This document shows, in pieces, positions 29,243-36,254 of a stretch of 36,254 nucleotides of DNA. The position numbers and the translations under genes are program-made. The first letter of the stretch is position 1. Each line of letters opens with the position of its first letter. The notes under the pieces are model-generated. The model made no database searches. It saw only the letters and a program-made list of their open reading frames with translations, and had not been told where the DNA came from. This stretch comes from Pseudomonadota bacterium (GTDB taxonomy: Bacteria; Pseudomonadota; Alphaproteobacteria; Rhodospirillales; 2-02-FULL-58-16). The DNA is taken from positions 1 to 36,254 of the forward strand of contig JACZQZ010000012.1 of NCBI GenBank assembly GCA_022545455.1, given 5' to 3'.

Positions 29243-30934
29243 TTGGAAAAGTCGCTGCGGGTTGGCCGAACGGCGGCGCGCCCGTTCCGGGGGATTGGAG
29301 TGTCCGGGGAAGTCGTGAACGCGAACCAGTCGCCTCCGGAAATCGAAACCGACAGTCAGGTGGAGCGCGGGAGCAGCCCGGGTGTCGGCGCGCTCCTGCA
29401 CGCTTCGCGCCTGCGGTGCGGCGAGGAACTGCGCGACGTGGCGCAGGTTCTGCGCATCCGGTATGTCCATCTCGAGGCCATAGAGGCCGGCCGATTCGCG
29501 GACCTTCCGGGACCGGCCTATGCGGTCGGTTTCGTTCGCGCCTACGCCAAGCACCTGGGTCTCGACGCCGATGAAGTGGTCAAGCGCTTCCGGTCCGAAA
29601 CCACGGATATTGGCGAGGCTCCCGAACTCAGCTTCCCCGTGCCGGTACCGGAGGGGGGTATTCCCGGCGGCGCCGTCCTCTTTGTCGGCGTCGTCATCGC
29701 CGTATTGGCCTATGGCGGCTGGTATGTCAGTTCGGCCAAAGAGGGCTTTTTCACCGAGCTGGTTTCTCCCCTGCCCGACCGTCTTGCCGCGCTGTTGACG
29801 CCGGGGGACTCGTCGACCCCGGCGCCGGACACCGCCAAGGAGGATGGCAAGGGGAAGGCGGGGAACGCATCCTCGCCGGCCCCGGCAACCGCGGCCGTCC
29901 CGCGTGGGGAAACACCCTCTTCCCCGGAGAAGCCGGACCAGGGTGGCCAGGACCAGATGTCGGACGAGCCTGCCTCTTCGCCGCCCGCGCAATCCGAAAC
30001 ATCGGCGGTCGACACCTCTTCGGCCACCGGACCGGCTGCGGAGGCCGGTCCGCCGGACGCACCGGAGCCCCGGACGACGGAAACGGCGTCGACGGACGCC
30101 GTGCCGGCGGAGGAGGCGCGGGACGCCGAGGAGGGCGCCGGGGCGTCCACCCCGGGCGGCGGCGGCCAGGCGCGCCCGGACGAAGAGAAAGCGGCTGAAA
30201 AAGTGGCTGAGAACGTGGCGACCGGGGACTCCGGGGATGCCGGCGGCGGCCGTGCCGTACCGGCGGCGGCGCCGACGGGCGATTCGCAATCCTCCGGCGT
30301 CGACCGGGAATCCGCGCCCGCCGGGACGCCCCAGGCGGTGGCCTCCGGCGATGCGGCCGGGGCCGGGGAACCCTCTCAACCGGCCCCGACGGCGGATGGC
30401 GGAGGAGACACGGCACCCTCCCCGCCCCCACCGGCCGCGGATACGTCCGTGGCGGGGGAAGGCGGGTCCGCTTCGGCGACGGTCGAGGCGCCGGCGGCGC
30501 GGGCCGACGGCGCCCCGGCGGCCATCGATTCCGGCGGTTCGGGACCCGCGGTCCGGGACGGCGCCGAACCCCCCCGGGAGGTGGCAGCCGTTCCCCCGAC
30601 AAACGACGCCTCCGCCGGGACCACGCGGACGGGACGTGTCTTCGGCACCGACAACACGGACTCGCGCATCCTGGTGCGGGCCAAGATGAACAGTTGGATC
30701 CAGGTTCGCGACGACAACGGCAACAGGCTGCTGCTGACGCGGCTGCTCAGGGCCGGCGACACCTATCGGGTTCCCAACCGCCCGGGCCTCAAGCTGTTGA
30801 CCGGCAACGCCGGCGCCCTGGAAATCCTGGTCGACGGTGAAACCGTGCCGTCCATCGGGCCCCTGGGCGCGGTGCGCCGGGGCGTGGCGTTGGACATCGA
30901 GCGTCTGCGCCGGGGCACGGCGATTATCGAGTGA
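29243..30934 (+). CDS. RodZ-like protein: N-terminal HTH, TM helix, long disordered linker, C-terminal DUF4115-type domain
   Basis: GALLHASRLRCGEELRDVAQVLRIRYVHLEAIEAGRFADLPGPAYAVGFVRAYAKHLGLDADEVVKRF; TM GAVLFVGVVIAVLAYGGW; C-term NSWIQVRDDNGNRLLLTRLLRAGDTYRVPNRPGLKLLTGNAGALEILVDG. Non-ATG starts (TTG 29243, GTG 29300). Confidence 0.88.
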   Translation: MEKSLRVGRTAARPFRGIGVSGEVVNANQSPPEIETDSQVERGSSPGVGALLHASRLRCGEELRDVAQVLRIRYVHLEAIEAGRFADLPGPAYAVGFVRAYAKHLGLDADEVVKRFRSETTDIGEAPELSFPVPVPEGGIPGGAVLFVGVVIAVLAYGGWYVSSAKEGFFTELVSPLPDRLAALLTPGDSSTPAPDTAKEDGKGKAGNASSPAPATAAVPRGETPSSPEKPDQGGQDQMSDEPASSPPAQSETSAVDTSSATGPAAEAGPPDAPEPRTTETASTDAVPAEEARDAEEGAGASTPGGGGQARPDEEKAAEKVAENVATGDSGDAGGGRAVPAAAPTGDSQSSGVDRESAPAGTPQAVASGDAAGAGEPSQPAPTADGGGDTAPSPPPPAADTSVAGEGGSASATVEAPAARADGAPAAIDSGGSGPAVRDGAEPPREVAAVPPTNDASAGTTRTGRVFGTDNTDSRILVRAKMNSWIQVRDDNGNRLLLTRLLRAGDTYRVPNRPGLKLLTGNAGALEILVDGETVPSIGPLGAVRRGVALDIERLRRGTAIIE

Positions 30935-31151
30935 CGCCGGCGGCCGCCGGCCGGTTATGCGCATCGCACGGTCCGTAAGGGGTTGACCCTCCGCCCCACC
31001 CTGTCGGGACGTGCCGGGCATGCCGTCGCGAAACTTGCCTCGACGACTACACAGACGGGAATATCGGGGATATAGTCTCAATAGTATCAATCCTTTCCGC
31101 GCCCCGCGGGTGTCCCGGACGCCGGCGGCGGCCGACGTGAGAACGAACGGT

Positions 31152-32453
31152 ATGTCCGACACCCTGCAGGCGTGTGCGCGGCGCAAGAGCGTTCCGGTCA
31201 CGGTCGGTCCCGTGGTCATCGGCGGCGACGCGCCCATCGTCGTCCAGTCGATGACCAACACCGACACCGCCGACGTCGCGGCGACCGTCTCCCAGGTGGC
31301 CGAGCTCGCCGGCGCCGGGTCGGAGTTGGTGCGCATCACCGTGGACAGGGAAGACGCGGCCAAGGCCGTTCCCCGAATCCGCGAGCGTCTGGACAGGCAA
31401 GGTGTCGACGTCCCCCTGGTCGGGGATTTCCACTACATCGGGGACCGGTTGTTGACCAAGTACCCGGACTGCGCCGAGGCGTTGGCCAAATACCGCATCA
31501 ACCCGGGCAACGTGGGGGTCGGCGAGAAACGGGACCAGCGGTTCTCGACCATGATCGAGGTGGCGCTTCGCTACGGCCGTCCGGTGCGCATCGGGGTCAA
31601 CTGGGGCAGTCTCGATCAGGACCTGGTGACCCGGATGATGAACGAGAACGCCGCCCTGCCCGAGCCCAGGGATGCGGCGGAAGTGACCCGCGAGGCCCTT
31701 GTGGTCTCGGCCCTGGCCAGCGCCGAGCGCGCCGAAGAGCTCGGCCTGGGGCGGGACAGGATCGTCCTTTCGTGCAAGGTCAGCAAGGTCCAGGACCTGA
31801 TCGCCGTGTACACGCGCCTGGCCGCGCGCGGCGACCATGCCCTCCATCTGGGGCTGACGGAAGCGGGCATGGGGTCGAAAGGAATCGTTGCCTCGGCGGC
31901 GGCGCTGTCGGTGCTGTTGCAACTCGGTATCGGCGACACCATCCGCATTTCGCTGACGCCCGAGCCCGGCGGCGACCGGACCCGCGAAGTGGTCGTCGCC
32001 CAGGAGATCCTGCAGACCATGGGACTGCGCTCGTTTGCGCCGATGGTGACGGCGTGCCCGGGCTGCGGCCGGACAACGAGCACGGTTTTCCAGGGTCTCG
32101 CCGAGCGGATTCAGGCCCATGTGCGGGCCCGGATGCCCGTCTGGCGTGAGGAGTACATTGGCGTGGAGACCATGAGCCTTGCCGTCATGGGCTGCATCGT
32201 CAACGGTCCCGGCGAAAGCAAGCACGCCGATATCGGCATCAGCCTGCCCGGCACCGGCGAGGAGCCCGCGGCCCCGGTCTTCATCGACGGCAAAAAGGCC
32301 ATGACCCTGCGCGGCGCCAACATCGCCGAGGAGTTCCACAGGATCGTCGACGAATACGTGAAGACCCACTACGAGAGGCGCCAAGCCGGCCAACCCGAGG
32401 CGGCGCAGGCCGGGCACCGGGAACGCCCGGTTACGCCCGTCGCCGCCCACTAG
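31152..32453 (+). CDS. ispG: 4-hydroxy-3-methylbut-2-en-1-yl diphosphate synthase (GcpE)
   Basis: [88 protein letters not shown]. Confidence 0.97.
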   Translation: MSDTLQACARRKSVPVTVGPVVIGGDAPIVVQSMTNTDTADVAATVSQVAELAGAGSELVRITVDREDAAKAVPRIRERLDRQGVDVPLVGDFHYIGDRLLTKYPDCAEALAKYRINPGNVGVGEKRDQRFSTMIEVALRYGRPVRIGVNWGSLDQDLVTRMMNENAALPEPRDAAEVTREALVVSALASAERAEELGLGRDRIVLSCKVSKVQDLIAVYTRLAARGDHALHLGLTEAGMGSKGIVASAAALSVLLQLGIGDTIRISLTPEPGGDRTREVVVAQEILQTMGLRSFAPMVTACPGCGRTTSTVFQGLAERIQAHVRARMPVWREEYIGVETMSLAVMGCIVNGPGESKHADIGISLPGTGEEPAAPVFIDGKKAMTLRGANIAEEFHRIVDEYVKTHYERRQAGQPEAAQAGHRERPVTPVAAH

Positions 32454-32469
32454 GCGGGCCGAAGAGGCG

Positions 32470-33714
32470 ATGCCTGCCCTGCAGCCGGTCCGCGGCACCC
32501 GCGACATCCTGCCCGAGGAAATGCTGCGCCACCGCCACGTGGAGCAGACGGCCTTCGAGATCGCCGCGCGCTACGGGTTCGCCGAGATATCGACGCCGAT
32601 CTTAGAGTTCACGGAGGTCTTCTCGCGTACGCTGGGCGATACCTCCGACATCGTGACCAAGGAGATGTATGCGTTCGAGGACCGCAGCGGAGACAGCATC
32701 ACCCTGCGCCCGGAGTGTACGGCGGGCGTGGCCCGCGCCGTCCTATCGAACGGCCTCGCCCAACACCTGCCGCTCAAATTTTTCTGCCGCGGACCGATGT
32801 TCCGCTACGAGCGCCCGCAAAAGGGACGCCAGCGCCAGTTCCACCAGGTCGACGTGGAGGTGCTGGGCGTCGCCCAGCCCATGGCCGACGTGGAAATCAT
32901 CGCCCTCGGGGCCCACATCCTGGAGGCGCTGGGGGTGAGCGAAAAAATCACCCTGGAGCTGAACACCCTGGGCGACGGCGAAAGCCGCGACGCTTACCGG
33001 AAAATACTGGTGGAGTACCTCGCCGAACACCGCGACCGGCTTTCCGACGACAGTCTCACGCGGCTGGAGCGCAATCCCCTGCGCATCTTCGATTCCAAGG
33101 ACGAGGGCGACCGCGCCGTCGTCGCCGGGGCGCCGCTGTTGACCGACAGCCTGAACGGCGCCTCGCGGGAGTTTTTCGACGCGCTGTGCGAGGGGTTGCA
33201 GGCCGCCGGCATCGCCTATCGCCTGAACCCGCACCTGGTGCGCGGCCTGGACTATTACTGTCACACGGCGTTCGAGTTCACCACCGAGGCCCTGGGCGCC
33301 CAGGGCGCGGTGTTGGCGGGCGGGCGCTACGACGGCCTGATGGAACAGATGGGCGGGCCGCCGACGCCGGCGACGGGCTGGGCCGCCGGCGTCGAACGCC
33401 TGGCCATGTTGATCGAGGACCCGGCGCCGACCGTCCGGCCCATCGCCGTGGTGCCCGTCGGCGACGGTCCGCACCATGGCGCGTTCGGCGTCGCCCAACG
33501 GCTGCGGCGGGCCGGGTTCGCCGTCGAGATGGGCTTTTCCGGCAACCTGGCCAAGCGCATGAAACGGGCCAACAAGATCAATGCCCGCGCCACCGTGTTG
33601 CTGGGCGAGGACGAGCTGGCGCGCGACGCGGCCACGGTCCGCGACATGGATACCGGAGAGCAGTCGGACGTGCCGCTGGCGTCCCTGGAGACCCACCTCG
33701 CCCGCTACCGTTAG
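32470..33714 (+). CDS. hisS: histidine--tRNA ligase
   Basis: LQPVRGTRDILPEEMLRHRHVEQ; TLRPECTAGVARA; FRYERPQKGRQRQFHQVDVEVLG; LVRGLDYYCHTAFEF. Confidence 0.97.
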   Translation: MPALQPVRGTRDILPEEMLRHRHVEQTAFEIAARYGFAEISTPILEFTEVFSRTLGDTSDIVTKEMYAFEDRSGDSITLRPECTAGVARAVLSNGLAQHLPLKFFCRGPMFRYERPQKGRQRQFHQVDVEVLGVAQPMADVEIIALGAHILEALGVSEKITLELNTLGDGESRDAYRKILVEYLAEHRDRLSDDSLTRLERNPLRIFDSKDEGDRAVVAGAPLLTDSLNGASREFFDALCEGLQAAGIAYRLNPHLVRGLDYYCHTAFEFTTEALGAQGAVLAGGRYDGLMEQMGGPPTPATGWAAGVERLAMLIEDPAPTVRPIAVVPVGDGPHHGAFGVAQRLRRAGFAVEMGFSGNLAKRMKRANKINARATVLLGEDELARDAATVRDMDTGEQSDVPLASLETHLARYR

Positions 33715-33721
33715 CGCCGCC

Positions 33722-35065
33722 ATGGCTAATGTATCTTTCCCGAAAGGCCGGCCGCTCGTCGTCGGCGCCAACCACCGCTCCAGTTCCTTGACGGTTCGCG
33801 ATCGCCTGTTCGTGGAGGATCCCGCGGTGCCGGCCTTCCTCCAGCGCCTGCGCCGATCGGGGGTCGAGCAGGCCATGGTGCTGTCTACGTGCGAGCGGGT
33901 CGAGGTGCAGGCGATCCATGACGACGCCGTAGAAACCGCCCGGCGTATCACCCAGGTCATGGCCGAGCACGCGGAGTTGACGGCCGCCGACCTCGGCGGC
34001 CAGCTCTACGTTCTGACGGGCGAGGACGCGGTGCGTCACATCTTCACGGTCACGGCGTCCCTCGACAGCCTGATGATCGGCGAGCCCCAGATCCTGGGCC
34101 AGGTGAAGGCCGGCCACCGCATGGCCCGCGACGCCGGCATGAACGGGAGCGAGCTGGAGGCGCTTTTGCAGGCGGCCTACGGCGCCGCCAAGCGGGTGCG
34201 CAGCGAGACCACCATCGGCCAGCGGCCGGTTTCCATCGCCGCCGCGGCGGTGCGGGTGGCCCAGGACCTGCACGGCGACCTGGGGCGCTGCACCGGCCTG
34301 CTGGTGGGGGGCGGCGACATGGCGGCGCTGGTCGCCGACGGCCTTCTTGCCGCGGGGCTCAGCCATCTGACGGTGACCCACCCCAGCGAGGCGCGGGCCG
34401 AGGCCGCGGCCCGCGCGCTGGACTGTCACGTGGCGCCCTTCGACGGGCTGGCCCGGCTTTTGGCGGACGCCGATATCGTGCTAACCTCCATGGGCACGCG
34501 GCGCCACGTGATCACCGCCGACATGGTCACCGCGGCGCTCGGCAAGCGCCGCCGCAAGCCGGTGTTCTTAGTGGACACCGGCATTCCCGGCGACATCGAG
34601 CCGGCGGTGAACCGCATCGACGAAGCCTTCCTCTATGATCTCAACGACCTGGAAAGGGTCGCCATGGAAGGCCGTGCCACCCGCGAGACCGAGGCCGGCG
34701 CGGCATGGAAGATCATCGGTGCGGAAGTGGCCGGTTTCCTGCGCGGACGGGCGGAGCGCACCGCCGTCCCCGCGTTGACGCGGCTGCGCGACCATTTCGA
34801 GGCGGCCCGCGGCAAGGCCTTGTCCGACGCCGGGAACGACGCCGAGAAGGCGACACGGCTGCTCGTCAACCGGTTGCTGCACGGTCCCTCCGAAGCGATG
34901 CGCGCGCTCGCCCGCGCCAGCGGCTCCGGCGGCGCCCCGGGGACCGGCACGGGCGAGGGGAGCGATTGGGAAGCCGCCGAACGGGTGCTCGAGCGCCTGT
35001 TCGGCCTCGATGCCGGGAAAGGCCCCACCGGCGAAGGGGACGACGGGAAGGAGACGGCGGAATGA
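33722..35065 (+). CDS. hemA: glutamyl-tRNA reductase
   Basis: [47 protein letters not shown]; start ATG 33722. Confidence 0.96.
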   Translation: MANVSFPKGRPLVVGANHRSSSLTVRDRLFVEDPAVPAFLQRLRRSGVEQAMVLSTCERVEVQAIHDDAVETARRITQVMAEHAELTAADLGGQLYVLTGEDAVRHIFTVTASLDSLMIGEPQILGQVKAGHRMARDAGMNGSELEALLQAAYGAAKRVRSETTIGQRPVSIAAAAVRVAQDLHGDLGRCTGLLVGGGDMAALVADGLLAAGLSHLTVTHPSEARAEAAARALDCHVAPFDGLARLLADADIVLTSMGTRRHVITADMVTAALGKRRRKPVFLVDTGIPGDIEPAVNRIDEAFLYDLNDLERVAMEGRATRETEAGAAWKIIGAEVAGFLRGRAERTAVPALTRLRDHFEAARGKALSDAGNDAEKATRLLVNRLLHGPSEAMRALARASGSGGAPGTGTGEGSDWEAAERVLERLFGLDAGKGPTGEGDDGKETAE

Positions 35066-36135
35066 GTCTGGACGCGAAGCTGGACCGGGTTGTCGCCCGC
35101 GCCGGGGAACTGAGCGCCATCCTCGCCGGCACCGATGCGCGCCCGGCCCGGGATTTCGCCCGCCTGTCCAAGGAGTACGCGGACCTGACGCCGGTGGTCG
35201 AGGGCATCGGTGAGCTGCGCAAGGCCAGGGAAGAGCTGGAGAGCCTTCGCGCCCTGATGGACGACCCGGAAAGCGAGGCCGACATGCGCGCCCTCGCCGA
35301 GGCCGAGTACCACGAGGTCAAGGAGAAGATTCCTGGGCTCGAAGACCGGCTCAAGGTCCTGCTGCTGCCCAGGGACGAGGCCGACGAACGGAACGCCATC
35401 CTGGAGGTGCGCGCCGGCACCGGCGGCGAAGAGGCGGCGCTGTTCGCCGCCGATCTGTTCCGCATGTACCAGCGCTACGCCGAGGTCCGGGGCTGGACGT
35501 TCGAGGTGATGAACGTGAACGAAACCGGCATCGGCGGCTACAAGGAGGCGATTGCGTCGGTGTCCGGGCAGGGCGTGTTCGCGCGGCTGAAGTTCGAATC
35601 CGGGGTGCATCGCGTCCAGCGCGTGCCGACCACGGAATCGGGCGGGCGCATCCACACCTCGGCGGCGACGGTGGCGGTGCTGCCCGAGCCCGAGGACGTG
35701 GAAATCCGCATCGAAGAGAAGGACCTGCGCGTCGACCGCTACCGGTCCAGCGGCCCCGGCGGGCAATCGGTCAACACCACCGACAGCGCCGTGCGCCTGA
35801 CCCACCTGCCCACCGGCATCGTCGTCATCTGCCAGGACGAAAAGTCCCAGCACAAGAACAAGGCCAAGGCCATGAAGGTGCTGAAGGCGCGGCTTTACGA
35901 AGAGGAGAGGGCGCGGAAGGACGCGGAGCTTTCGGCCACCCGGCGCAGCCAGGTGGGCACGGGCGACCGGTCCGAACGCATCCGCACCTACAACTTTCCC
36001 CAGGGGCGGGTCACCGACCACCGCATCAACCTGACCCTGCACAAGTTGGAGCGCATCATGGACGGGGAGCTGGACGAGGTCATCGACGCGCTCGCGGCCG
36101 AGGACCAGGCCAGCCGCCTGGCGGAGCTCCCGTGA
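35062..36135 (+). CDS. prfA: peptide chain release factor 1
   Basis: [17 protein letters not shown]…; [28 protein letters not shown] (GGQ motif); ATGA overlap with hemA. Confidence 0.97.
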   Translation: MSLDAKLDRVVARAGELSAILAGTDARPARDFARLSKEYADLTPVVEGIGELRKAREELESLRALMDDPESEADMRALAEAEYHEVKEKIPGLEDRLKVLLLPRDEADERNAILEVRAGTGGEEAALFAADLFRMYQRYAEVRGWTFEVMNVNETGIGGYKEAIASVSGQGVFARLKFESGVHRVQRVPTTESGGRIHTSAATVAVLPEPEDVEIRIEEKDLRVDRYRSSGPGGQSVNTTDSAVRLTHLPTGIVVICQDEKSQHKNKAKAMKVLKARLYEEERARKDAELSATRRSQVGTGDRSERIRTYNFPQGRVTDHRINLTLHKLERIMDGELDEVIDALAAEDQASRLAELP

Positions 36136-36254
36136 CCGCCCCGCACACCGTGGAGGCCGCCTTTTCGGCGGCGGCCCGCCGCCTGGCCCGGGCCGGCATC
36201 GCCGGGGCGCGGCTCGACGCCCGCGTCCTGGTCGGGCACGCGCTCGGCACCGGC
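36132..36254 (+). CDS. prmC: 5' portion of a probable peptide chain release factor N5-glutamine methyltransferase (truncated by window)
   Basis: GTG 36132 overlapping the prf[45 protein letters not shown]; position after prfA. Confidence 0.75.
   Translation, partial: MTAPHTVEAAFSAAARRLARAGIAGARLDARVLVGHALGTG

Noticed and set aside
29015-31363. 782-aa minus-strand ORF antisense to the RodZ-like gene
   Set aside because: Low-complexity Arg/Gly-rich translation mirrors the GC-rich RodZ coding strand; no recognisable domain; the plus-strand gene is clearly real.

Overview
GC-rich (probably alphaproteobacterial, Rhodospirillales-like) chromosomal window made up mostly of housekeeping genes: rpsD; grxD-bolA; the purine genes purL/purQ/purS/purC and purB; a DUF1476 (ATP synthase zeta-like) gene; a tripartite tricarboxylate transporter (tctCBA) next to aspartate dehydrogenase and an acyl-CoA ligase; radC; map; sfsA; comF; grxC; a nitrilase-family gene; ubiG; lysC; a RodZ-like gene; ispG; hisS; hemA; prfA; and the start of prmC. 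The most unusual content is: (1) three copies of a ~257-268 bp non-coding element with ~20 bp terminal inverted repeats (AGTGGCCTnnATCAGCTAAA...), each with CTAG at the left junction, built of nested hairpins and showing an internal block whose orientation differs between copies; (2) two overlapping (ATGA) predicted membrane microproteins of 40 and 38 aa in an AT-richer gap, the first with an exact-phase 18-nt tandem duplication; (3) an acid-ceramidase/NAAA-like Ntn-hydrolase with recognisable catalytic motifs. No CRISPR array, tRNA, rRNA, intact transposase or recognisable defence system was found. All family assignments are from motif recognition by eye; no searches were run.
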